From positions 1 to 9,704 of the forward strand of contig URPV01000045.1 in assembly GCA_900549805.1 (NCBI GenBank): 9,704 bases of DNA. The letters run 5' to 3'. How positions within the stretch are numbered: position 1 is the stretch's first letter; each line of letters starts with the position of its first letter. This document shows, in pieces, positions 1 to 6,702 of the stretch. Under the pieces are notes generated by a model. The model did no database searches and had not been told where the DNA came from. It worked only from the letters and a program-made list of their open reading frames with translations. A program made the translations under genes and the position numbers. The DNA is from an uncultured Veillonella sp. GTDB lineage: Bacteria > Bacillota > Negativicutes > Veillonellales > Veillonellaceae.

Positions 1-29
1 CTCCTTCGGTGGTACTGTTTCTTACTATT

Positions 30-57
30 ATTATACGCTATTTCTCGTCAAAATCAA
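30..57 (-). promoter_or_regulatory. Leftward promoter for a gene beyond the left edge
   Basis: Read on the minus strand, TTGATT (57-52) is followed after 16 bases by a perfect TATAAT (35-30). About 20 bases further on, at the very edge of the window, the minus strand reads GAAGGAG (7-1), which looks like a ribosome binding site. The layout suggests a leftward gene whose start codon lies a few bases outside the window. No coding sequence of that gene is visible here, so its identity is unknown. The stretch between this promoter and the topB stop shows no clear intrinsic terminator. Confidence 0.55.
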
Positions 58-163
58 CCATTTGTTGTGACAGAGCCATTTATTTTATATGACTCCAGGA
101 CTCTTCTAGGCTTTTATCCTTGCTAGCTGAGCTGTTCTTTCTAGGAAGGCTAGCTCCCAGTAC

Positions 164-2572
164 TTATTTATTGGCATACGCCACTGGTTTACCCTCCACA
201 TCGGACACGGTAGTCTTACAGCTAGACCGTTTAGAGCAAATCCATTGTTGATTGTTTCCTTTAGGGACTGGGACTAGGTAGCCTTGCTTGCAGCGAGGAC
301 AACGATAGAGCTGTTGATCTTGAGGCACCTCAATATCTTCAACAAGAGGCTCAGGTTTCTGTGAATCAAATCCCACTTGCGGATCCGGCAGGCCTAAAGC
401 TGAACCTCTGCTCTCCTCTAGGGGCTTTGTATAGTGGCACTTAGGATAGTTAGTACAACCATAAAATTGGCCGAACTTACCCTTGCGAACCAGCATTTTA
501 CCCTGCCCACATTCAGGACAGGTTTCGAGCTTGTCTAACTGGTCTGGAGGCAAACCCAGGGGCCGACCACCCTCGTTTCGCTTAATAGTCCGTGTAATGT
601 TAGCTTGCATGCCACCAGACGCAATGAGAGGAACCTCAATGGCCAACTTTTCAATCAACTTACGCAAGAAAGCAATTTGATCATCCAAAAAATCTTGCAA
701 GGTGTCTTGGCCTTCCGACATATTAGCTAACCGCTCTTCCCAAAGAGCTGTTTCATCCGGATAGATAAGTTCTTCTGGCAAAGCATCCACCAAGAGATAG
801 GCATTTTCTGTAGGAGTGAGAATTTTTTTCTTCCCTGTTTCCTTCATAAAGCCACGAGATATTAACTCTTCAATTATGGTAGCTCTCGTTGCTTCCGTTC
901 CAATGCCAGAAACAGCCTTCAACTGCTTCTTTAGATCCTCATTTTTCACAAACTTATGAATTTCCTTCATCGCTTGCAAAAGAGTAGCTGCAGTAAAACG
1001 GCTAGGTGGCTTAGTCGCCTTCTTATCGATTTGCTTATCAATCGCAGTAAGGGGGTCTTTTTTCTTAACTTGAGGAAGATTATCAGATTCTTCAATCGCT
1101 TCTCTTTTATGGATAATTTCCGCCCCTCGGTCATCGGTCAAATCCGCTTCATCCTCTCCCTCTAAGGAATCAGTCTTAACCTGATCTTGACCACTATCAG
1201 TTGGAAGAGCAGTTTTTTTCTTACGAGCATAAAGGGCTTTCCAGCCAGGTTCAATAACTACACGTCCAGAGGCGGCGAAAATTTCATCTTGCTGAACAAC
1301 TTCAATCTTAGTTTGTTCATAGACATGTTCAGGATAAAATTGAGCCAAATAAGCCTGAGCTATTAAGTGATAGATGTTGCGTTCATCTTGAGAAAGACCA
1401 TCCATCTTAGCTGCTACGGTTGTAGGTATAATAGCATGATGGGCAGTGATTTTCTTATCATTCCAACACTTGGACTTGATAGTCAAATTAGCCCCTCTAG
1501 CCCATGCCTCCACCTTTTGATCTCCACACTTAATCAAATTGCGGACCACAGCCCCTCTATCACCATACTGGTTGGTAGGTAAATAGTCACAATCAGACCG
1601 TGGATAGGAGGTCAATTTTCGTTCATAAAGCCGTTGGGCCACATCCAAAACAGTCTTCGGGTCATAGCCAAAGGCCTTGCCAGCCAAGACCTGTAAGGCC
1701 GACAAGGAAAGGGGCAAGCGTTGCCCTTCCTTCTTTTTACTCTTAGTCACCTTATGGACTAGGGCTTGTGGATCAGCTAGGAGTTTAGTGGCCAGTTCTT
1801 GAGCGATGTTTTCATCTAATAGGCGACCATCGGGATCCAGCCCCTTCTGCTCGTCCTTAGGTTGCCAAGCAGCCCAAAAGGCGCCATTGGCATGATCATA
1901 ACGTATTTTTAGAGTAAAGTAATCTATAGGAACAAAGGAATCTAATTCCCGTTCCCGGCGCACAACAATGGATAGGGTTGGCGTCTTTACCCGGCCAATA
2001 GGGAGGGTTACCTTATGACCCTTGCGACGTTCTGCCAAGGTATACGCCCGTGATAAGTTCATCCCCATGAGCCAGTCAGCCCTAGACCGAGCCAAGGCCG
2101 ACTGTTGCAAGTTATAAAAATCCTTATTATCTCGTAAATCATTAAGGGCTGCCCGTACGGACTTTTCATCCAATGCATTGAGGAGAATCCGTTGAACGGG
2201 CTTATCCGTACCCACATAGTGTAAGATTTCATCGATCAAAAGCTGTCCTTCCCGGTCCGGGTCACCAGCATTGACGATGGTATCAGCCTTACCAATCAAC
2301 ATCTTAATGGTTTCAAACTGAGCCTTCGATGATTCAGTAACTAGGAGTTTCCATTGATCAGGTACAATAGGCAGGTCCTCAGCTCGCCAACGCTTGTACT
2401 TTTCATCGTAATCACCTGGTTCAGCCTGTTCCAACACATGACCAAAGGCCCAGGTAACAATGTCATCCCCTTGTACGATAAAGCCGTTGTTCTTCTGTAT
2501 CCGCTTTTGTTCTGGCAAATATTTAGATATTTCCCGCCCCATAGACGGTTTTTCTGCAATAAACAAACGCAC
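164..2572 (-). CDS. topB: DNA topoisomerase III (type IA)
   Basis: Type IA topoisomerase: it cuts one DNA strand through a 5'-phosphotyrosine, passes another strand and reseals. In bacteria TopB mainly decatenates replicated DNA. The 802-residue product starts with a TOPRIM domain (RLFIAEKPS at 2-10, metal-binding DPDREG at 104-109). The catalytic tyrosine is Y323 in TSYPRSD, HHAIIPT lies at 378-384 and IGTEATRA at 557-564. Two C-terminal C4 zinc ribbons follow (C685/C688/C706/C712 and C758/C761/C779/C785). A charged, acid-rich stretch at about 455-500 looks like an insertion in the core. The protein is longer than common TopB versions of roughly 650-730 residues. The start is GTG, chosen because GGAGGT (2586-2581) lies 8 bases upstream and the first residues match the family start. 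It is divergent from prfC. Family assignment is firm; TopB rather than TopA rests on overall resemblance to the TopB core. Confidence 0.95.
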   Translation of the reverse strand: MRLFIAEKPSMGREISKYLPEQKRIQKNNGFIVQGDDIVTWAFGHVLEQAEPGDYDEKYKRWRAEDLPIVPDQWKLLVTESSKAQFETIKMLIGKADTIVNAGDPDREGQLLIDEILHYVGTDKPVQRILLNALDEKSVRAALNDLRDNKDFYNLQQSALARSRADWLMGMNLSRAYTLAERRKGHKVTLPIGRVKTPTLSIVVRRERELDSFVPIDYFTLKIRYDHANGAFWAAWQPKDEQKGLDPDGRLLDENIAQELATKLLADPQALVHKVTKSKKKEGQRLPLSLSALQVLAGKAFGYDPKTVLDVAQRLYERKLTSYPRSDCDYLPTNQYGDRGAVVRNLIKCGDQKVEAWARGANLTIKSKCWNDKKITAHHAIIPTTVAAKMDGLSQDERNIYHLIAQAYLAQFYPEHVYEQTKIEVVQQDEIFAASGRVVIEPGWKALYARKKKTALPTDSGQDQVKTDSLEGEDEADLTDDRGAEIIHKREAIEESDNLPQVKKKDPLTAIDKQIDKKATKPPSRFTAATLLQAMKEIHKFVKNEDLKKQLKAVSGIGTEATRATIIEELISRGFMKETGKKKILTPTENAYLLVDALPEELIYPDETALWEERLANMSEGQDTLQDFLDDQIAFLRKLIEKLAIEVPLIASGGMQANITRTIKRNEGGRPLGLPPDQLDKLETCPECGQGKMLVRKGKFGQFYGCTNYPKCHYTKPLEESRGSALGLPDPQVGFDSQKPEPLVEDIEVPQDQQLYRCPRCKQGYLVPVPKGNNQQWICSKRSSCKTTVSDVEGKPVAYANK

Positions 2573-2618
2573 CTTATCCCACCTCCATCATAAACACGCG
2601 CTCCTAACATGTAGAACT

Positions 2619-2649
2619 ATTATACATGATTCTATCATTCTTCGCACAA
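2619..2649 (-). promoter_or_regulatory. Probable topB promoter
   Basis: On the minus strand a perfect TATAAT lies at 2624-2619, about 47 bases upstream of the topB GTG. The -35 region is poor: TTGTGC at 2649-2644 matches only the TTG half and sits 19 bases away. The -10 is flanked by short inverted repeats (CATGTA at 2608-2613 with TACATG at 2623-2628), which could be a regulator site or chance. Confidence 0.45.
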
Positions 2650-2677
2650 AATTCCCTACTCACCGCCTCCTCCCATA

Positions 2678-2706
2678 TGGTCATAGAATGGCAAATCCTA
2701 TATAAT
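2678..2706 (+). promoter_or_regulatory. Probable prfC promoter
   Basis: TGGTCA (2678-2683, four of six consensus bases) is followed after 17 bases by a perfect TATAAT (2701-2706). The predicted transcript start is near 2713, giving a leader of about 25 bases before the prfC ATG. The -10 box lies inside the left arm of the inverted repeat at 2696-2730. Confidence 0.5.
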
Positions 2707-2730
2707 ATAAAAGATATATATTATATAGGA
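2696..2730. repeat. Perfect 14-bp inverted repeat over the prfC -10 and Shine-Dalgarno
   Basis: The arm TCCTATATAATATA (2696-2709) and its exact complement TATATTATATAGGA (2717-2730) are separated by 7 bases. The left arm contains the likely prfC -10. The right arm carries most of the AGGAG ribosome binding site (2727-2731). If transcription starts near 2713 only the right arm is in the RNA, so a DNA operator is the more likely role. A longer transcript from further upstream would instead fold into a hairpin hiding the ribosome binding site. Confidence 0.8.
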
Positions 2731-2738
2731 GTATCTCA

Positions 2739-4340
2739 ATGACATTTTTAGATCAAGTTAATCGTCGCCGGACCTTTGCCATCATCTCTCACCCAGATGC
2801 TGGTAAAACTACCTTAACGGAAAAACTCTTGCTTTACGGTGGGGCCATCCACTTAGCAGGATCTGTTAAATCCCGAAAAACCAATAAACATGCCGTATCT
2901 GACTGGATGGAAATCGAAAAACAAAGGGGTATCTCCGTTACCTCCTCCGTCCTCCAGTTCGATTACTCTGGCCATCGGGTTAATATTCTGGACACCCCTG
3001 GTCACCAAGACTTCTCGGAAGATACCTATCGAACCCTCATGGCTGCGGATTCTGCAGTCATGCTCATCGACATTGCCAAGGGTGTGGAAGCACAAACCAA
3101 AAAGCTTTTTGCCGTTTGTAAGGAACGAGGCATTCCTATCTTTACATTCGTTAACAAATTGGACCACTTCGGTCGTAACCCGCTCGATCTCATGGAAGAG
3201 ATTGAAAGTGTATTGGGTATCCGATCTGTCCCTATGAACTGGCCCGTAGGGATTAACGGCGACTATAACGGCATATACAACCGTGAAAGTAACACCGTTG
3301 AACTATTCGCAAAGGACGAAACCCATGGTCAAGAAAAGTTAGCCTCTCAAGTATGGGATGTAGATGATCCCGCTTTTAGAGAGCTCATCGGGGACCAAGT
3401 CTACCAAGCCCTCAAAGATGATATTGAACTCTTAGATATAGCTGGCGACCCCTTCGATTACGACCGCGTACAAAAGGGCGATCTCACCCCTATGTTCTTT
3501 GGCTCTGCTATGACTAACTTTGGCGTTAAGCCTTTCTTGGAAAAATTTCTAGAACTGGCCCCAGCCCCAGCCCCACGCCAAGCCCTAGAAGAAGTGGTCG
3601 ACCCCCATTCAGAAGACTTCTCTGCCTTGGTCTTTAAAATCCAAGCCAACATGGATAAAAATCACCATGACCGCATTGTCTTTATGCGTATCTGCTCTGG
3701 AAAATTTGAAAAGGGTATGACTGTACTCCACCAACAATCGGGGAAGCAAATTCGTCTATCCCAGCCTCAACAATTTATGGCTACAGAGCGAACTATCGTA
3801 GAAGATGCCTACCCTGGCGATATTATCGGCGTCTTTGATGCTGGCACCATGGGGGTTGGCGACACCCTTTGTATACCTAAACACAAGGTAACTTTTGGCG
3901 ACTTTCCGGTTTTCCCTCCTGAATTCTTCGCCCGCATCTCTCCAAAGGATACGATGAAGCGCAAACAATTCATCAAGGGCATGACCCAGTTAGCGCAAGA
4001 GGGGGCCGTACAGATCTTCGAACAAGCCCATGCTATGGACTCCTATATTGTAGGTGCTGTCGGCATGCTCCAATTTGAAGTGCTAGAATACCGTCTTAAA
4101 AACGAATATAATGTAGACCTCTTAAACAATACCCTTCCTTATTCTGTTGCCCGTTGGATTGACGAGGATATAGACCCTAAAACCCTCAAGGGCTTAGATA
4201 ATGCAATGGTGGTTAAAGATAATCGTGGGCGTACGGTCATCCTTATTGCCAACGAATGGCAAATGAATTGGGTGGTAGAACGAAACCCTGATGTTACCTT
4301 CCTCACAGCACCACGTATTCATACAGGACATGGCGAGTAA
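2739..4340 (+). CDS. prfC: Peptide chain release factor 3 (RF3 GTPase)
   Basis: Translational GTPase that recycles RF1 and RF2 from the ribosome after peptide release; it acts in the cytoplasm. The 533 residues are close to the usual length of about 530. All GTPase motifs are visible: G1 HPDAGKT (18-24), G2 in GISVTSS (about 64-70), G3 DTPGH (85-89), G4 NKLD (139-142) and G5 GSAM (255-258). Beta-barrel domain 2 and the RF3-specific C-terminal domain follow, the latter with GMLQFEVLEYRL. The opening FLDQVNRRRTFAIISHPDAG is characteristic of RF3 rather than EF-G. The ATG start has AGGAG (2727-2731) seven bases upstream. It is a single-gene unit: its own promoter lies upstream and a strong terminator 24 bases downstream. 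Its ribosome binding site and -10 are covered by a perfect inverted repeat, so regulated expression is plausible but unproven. Confidence 0.97.
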   Translation: MTFLDQVNRRRTFAIISHPDAGKTTLTEKLLLYGGAIHLAGSVKSRKTNKHAVSDWMEIEKQRGISVTSSVLQFDYSGHRVNILDTPGHQDFSEDTYRTLMAADSAVMLIDIAKGVEAQTKKLFAVCKERGIPIFTFVNKLDHFGRNPLDLMEEIESVLGIRSVPMNWPVGINGDYNGIYNRESNTVELFAKDETHGQEKLASQVWDVDDPAFRELIGDQVYQALKDDIELLDIAGDPFDYDRVQKGDLTPMFFGSAMTNFGVKPFLEKFLELAPAPAPRQALEEVVDPHSEDFSALVFKIQANMDKNHHDRIVFMRICSGKFEKGMTVLHQQSGKQIRLSQPQQFMATERTIVEDAYPGDIIGVFDAGTMGVGDTLCIPKHKVTFGDFPVFPPEFFARISPKDTMKRKQFIKGMTQLAQEGAVQIFEQAHAMDSYIVGAVGMLQFEVLEYRLKNEYNVDLLNNTLPYSVARWIDEDIDPKTLKGLDNAMVVKDNRGRTVILIANEWQMNWVVERNPDVTFLTAPRIHTGHGE

Positions 4341-4364
4341 TCGCATGTATGCAAACTTCCAAAA

Positions 4365-4388
4365 GACCTCCTCTAGGAGGTCTTTTTT
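4365..4388 (+). terminator. Intrinsic terminator of prfC
   Basis: GACCTCC (4365-4371) pairs with GGAGGTC (4376-4382) around the loop TCTA, followed by six T. The upstream AAAA can extend the stem into the T-run. It lies 24 bases after the prfC stop and separates prfC from gltS. Confidence 0.92.
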
Positions 4389-4485
4389 ACTGAATTCTCC
4401 AGGATATACATCCTTACCTTTTAGTGTGCATATAAGTCCCTTATTGAAGTATCTTGTATACATACTAATTTTACTGCATTTTTTT

Positions 4486-4550
4486 AGATTCTATAGTATC
4501 TTTTTCTAAGTCTCTATGCTATGATAGTCACATAGCTAAGATTCTATAGT
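4486..4550 (+). repeat. Pair of 12-nt direct repeats upstream of gltS
   Basis: AGATTCTATAGT occurs exactly at 4486-4497 and again at 4539-4550. The offset is 53 bases, about five helical turns, so both copies would face the same side of the DNA. They flank the candidate gltS promoter and dyad, consistent with a pair of regulator sites, although AT-rich chance similarity cannot be excluded. Confidence 0.5.
4517..4536 (+). promoter_or_regulatory. Extended -10 promoter of gltS with overlapping dyad
   Basis: TGCTATGAT (4517-4525) fits an extended -10 (TGnTATGAT); the region 17 bases upstream has no good -35, which extended -10 promoters tolerate. Exactly over it sits the inverted repeat GCTATG (4518-4523) and CATAGC (4531-4536) with a 7-base spacer, a possible operator covering the -10 and transcript start. 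An alternative promoter, TTTACT (4470-4475) with TATAGT (4492-4497) at 16 bases, is also possible. The predicted leader is about 40 bases. Confidence 0.45.
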
Positions 4551-4572
4551 TTTTATTAGGAGTGTGATTCTT

Positions 4573-5820
4573 ATGCCTCTTATCGACCTATCTATGGTTA
4601 ACGGTGTGTGGACTCTTAAATTATCCATGATCCAAACCGTTGGCTTGGCCATTATTACCTTGTTTATCGGTACTTGGATTAACAAGCATGCTAAAATTTT
4701 GCAAAAGCTCTGTATCCCAGCACCTGCCATTGGGGCTCTTCCCTTTGCCTTTATCAATGCCTTCTTGGCCTACTTTAAAATCATTAACATAACCTTTGAT
4801 TCCCAGCTACAAACTGTATTGATGTTGGCCTTCTTTACCACCATCGGCCTCATGGCCTCCGTCAAAGTCCTCAAAAAAGGTGGTATCGGCATCCTCGTAT
4901 TCTTTATTCTCTGCTCCATCTGGATTGTAGTACAAAATGGGGCTGGTATTATTACAGCTAAACTCATGGGCATCGAACCAATCTTCGGCATTATCGCTGG
5001 TTCCGTTTCTATGATGGGTGGTCTTGGTACGGCTTCTGCCTTCGGTCCGCACTTTGAAGAACTCCTTGGCGTTCCTGGTGTTTCTGCCGCCGCTATTGCA
5101 GCCGCTACCTTCGGTATGGTGGCAGGTACCCTCTTGGGGGCTCCTGTAGGTGAACGAATTATCAAACTTCACAAGGTAAAAACCCCATACGAAGATCCTT
5201 CCGCTATGGATGATACTGATATTTCCGTCATCGAAGATAAGGTTGTAGCAGGCAAACAATTCTCCTCCCAAGACCTCCTTACCATTACCATGTGGATTGG
5301 ATTGGCTCTTGGTTTGGGGACTATCATGTCTCAATTCTTGAGTGTTGTCCTTGGCCCATTACCTATTTATATTGGCTCTATGATTGTTGCCGCTGTTATT
5401 CGTAACTTTGGCGACTATACCCACAAATATAAAATCAATGACGTAGCACTCGATGCGGTATCCAATGCAGCTTTGGCTCTCTTTGTAACCATGGCTATCA
5501 ATTCTTTGAAATTAGTCCAATTGATTGACCTGGCCCTCCCTCTCTTAGTAATCTTGGCAGTACAAATGGTTCTTATCTGCATCTTTGCCTACATCATCTT
5601 CTGGGTATTCAGACGCACCTACACTTCCGTTATGCTCGGGGCTGGTGCTATCGGCTTTGGCTTAGGGGCTACACCAAACGCCTTAGTAAACATGTTGTCC
5701 TTGGCATCCAAACACGGTCCATCCCCACGGGCTTGGCTCATTGTATCCTTGGTTGGTGCCTTCCTCATCGATTTTGCCAACGCTTTCTTAATTACCTTTA
5801 TGGGAAAACTCTTCTGTTAA
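4573..5820 (+). CDS. gltS: Sodium/glutamate symporter family protein (GltS, ESS family)
   Basis: Inner-membrane secondary transporter; the family takes up glutamate with sodium. The protein has 415 residues, many hydrophobic segments and an internal two-half layout. Family landmarks are IPAPAIG (48-54), MLAFFTTIGL (84-93), the pore-loop segment MGGLGTASAFG (148-158) and GFGLGATPNALVNM (361-374). A polar loop at about 200-232 separates the halves. I chose ATG 4573 over the in-frame GTG at 4564 because AGGAG (4558-4562) is ten bases before the ATG but only one before the GTG. From memory, E. coli GltS has histidine in the first pore loop (GGHGT) where this protein has leucine, and again just before GFGLG where it has alanine-isoleucine. 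Family membership is firm, but glutamate as substrate is an inference and another acidic substrate is possible. It is a single-gene unit followed by a strong hairpin. Confidence 0.9.
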   Translation: MPLIDLSMVNGVWTLKLSMIQTVGLAIITLFIGTWINKHAKILQKLCIPAPAIGALPFAFINAFLAYFKIINITFDSQLQTVLMLAFFTTIGLMASVKVLKKGGIGILVFFILCSIWIVVQNGAGIITAKLMGIEPIFGIIAGSVSMMGGLGTASAFGPHFEELLGVPGVSAAAIAAATFGMVAGTLLGAPVGERIIKLHKVKTPYEDPSAMDDTDISVIEDKVVAGKQFSSQDLLTITMWIGLALGLGTIMSQFLSVVLGPLPIYIGSMIVAAVIRNFGDYTHKYKINDVALDAVSNAALALFVTMAINSLKLVQLIDLALPLLVILAVQMVLICIFAYIIFWVFRRTYTSVMLGAGAIGFGLGATPNALVNMLSLASKHGPSPRAWLIVSLVGAFLIDFANAFLITFMGKLFC

Positions 5821-5892
5821 TAGTTTAATTACCTTACAAGTTCTTCTTGAATGTATACAGGTCTCGAGTTCATTCCTAATAAAATCTTACAA

Positions 5893-5930
5893 AAAGGTCC
5901 ATACTAGCAAAGCTAGTATGGACCTTTATT
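5893..5930. terminator. Strong, probably bidirectional terminator between gltS and the TRIC gene
   Basis: A perfect 16-bp stem (AAAGGTCCATACTAGC at 5893-5908 with its complement at 5912-5927) closes a 3-base loop. On the plus strand the tail is TTTATTTATA, ending gltS transcription 72 bases after its stop. On the minus strand the tail is a run of five T that partly belongs to the stem, so it can also stop leftward transcription from the TRIC gene. Confidence 0.85.
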
Positions 5931-5989
5931 TATACATTTTATCAGATATATCACCAACACATAAAAAAGCCAATATAACCATATACAAC

Positions 5990-6025
5990 AGGGGCTCCTA
6001 GACATTACTTAATCTAGGAGCCCCT
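5990..6025 (-). terminator. Hairpin just after the TRIC gene
   Basis: A 13-bp perfect stem (AGGGGCTCCTAGA at 5990-6002, complement at 6013-6025) with a 10-base loop lies 8 bases beyond the TRIC stop. The minus-strand tail (TGTTGTATATGG) is not a clean T-run, so termination here may be partial. It may instead protect the transcript end, with the 5893-5930 hairpin as backstop. Confidence 0.6.
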
Positions 6026-6033
6026 ATTTACAC

Positions 6034-6660
6034 TTAACGAACCTTTGGCAGGTGCCAATGGAAATAAATAGCCATAAGGCGAATACCCAAAACAGTCAAA
6101 AAGGAAATGATTACGGCCCAAGCAGAGAAGTCACCCTGAGCTAAGAAGCAATAGAGTGTCGCACCAACAATAGCAGGCAAGGCATACACCTCTTCCCGGA
6201 GAACAGAAGGTATCCGTTGGGCTAACACATCCCGAATCATCCCACCACCTACGGCAGTTACCGTCCCTAGAATAATAGAGAGAACCATATAGTCTGGGAA
6301 ATTAGCTAATCCTACGCTGACACCCGTTACCGTAAAAGAAGCTAGGCCCAAAGCATCCGCCATCAAATAGGATCGGCGGACCCAAATCCCCGCGCGGCGC
6401 CGTCTGTAGTGAGTCTTATAGAGAGCAAAGAGAGCTAGCGTAACCAGTATGGTTAAAACCACATAGGTTCCCGTTTGTAAGGAATGAGGTGGTATTTGCC
6501 CCACCAAAAGATCCCTAATAACGCCGCCTCCAATAGCTGTCACCAGAGCCAAGACGACCATACCAAAAATATCCATGTTCCGGGACACCCCTATCAGGGC
6601 ACCGGATATAGCAAACGCTACGGTTCCAATATATTCAAATACATACCATAAGAGGTCCAT
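6034..6660 (-). CDS. TRIC/UPF0126 family membrane protein (YicG/YadS-like)
   Basis: Small integral membrane protein of 208 residues, the usual size for bacterial UPF0126 proteins. These are homologues of animal trimeric intracellular cation channels and form trimers with one pore per subunit. The two internal repeats of three helices are clear: the glycine-rich kink motif GGGVIRD (44-50) recurs as GGGMIRD (138-144). FAISGALIG (16-24) corresponds to the second-repeat segment DALGLASFTVTG (102-113). A basic loop (YKTHYRRRRAG, 81-91) joins the halves, and a seventh hydrophobic segment ends at about 200. The ATG is preceded by GAGG six bases away. It lies 41 bases after rsmA on the same strand, with a hairpin in between, so cotranscription is uncertain. 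The substrate of bacterial members is not settled; some have been tied to glycine use. I give no gene symbol because the function is unproven. Confidence 0.9.
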   Translation of the reverse strand: MDLLWYVFEYIGTVAFAISGALIGVSRNMDIFGMVVLALVTAIGGGVIRDLLVGQIPPHSLQTGTYVVLTILVTLALFALYKTHYRRRRAGIWVRRSYLMADALGLASFTVTGVSVGLANFPDYMVLSIILGTVTAVGGGMIRDVLAQRIPSVLREEVYALPAIVGATLYCFLAQGDFSAWAVIISFLTVLGIRLMAIYFHWHLPKVR

Positions 6661-6674
6661 TGTCTACCTCATAG

Positions 6675-6702
6675 AAGGAAAGGCCCATAAGGGCCTTTCC
6701 TT
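6675..6702 (-). terminator. Hairpin overlapping the rsmA stop codon
   Basis: AAGGAAAGGCCC (6675-6686) pairs perfectly with GGGCCTTTCCTT (6691-6702) around ATAA. The first stem base on the minus strand is the last base of the rsmA stop codon. The tail toward the TRIC gene (CTATGAGG) has no T-run beyond the stem's own TTTCCTT, so this is at best a leaky terminator or a processing or stability element between rsmA and the TRIC gene. Confidence 0.6.

Noticed and set aside
38..79. Leftward 13-codon frame MALSQQMVDFDEK between topB and the left-edge promoter
   Set aside because: The only GGAG is 13 bases away, the frame overlaps the predicted promoter, and the length is within chance expectation.
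122..154. GCTAGC repeats and AGCT dyad after topB as its terminator
   Set aside because: The stem needs a bulge, the loop is long and no T-run follows on the minus strand.
4564..4572. GTG at 4564 as the start of gltS, three codons upstream of the ATG
   Set aside because: The AGGAG site ends one base before this GTG, too close for initiation; its spacing of ten bases fits ATG 4573.
4807..5334. Leftward open frame of 175 codons antisense to gltS
   Set aside because: It is a shadow of the gltS frame: the protein is low in family-like features and gltS on the other strand matches a known family along its full length.
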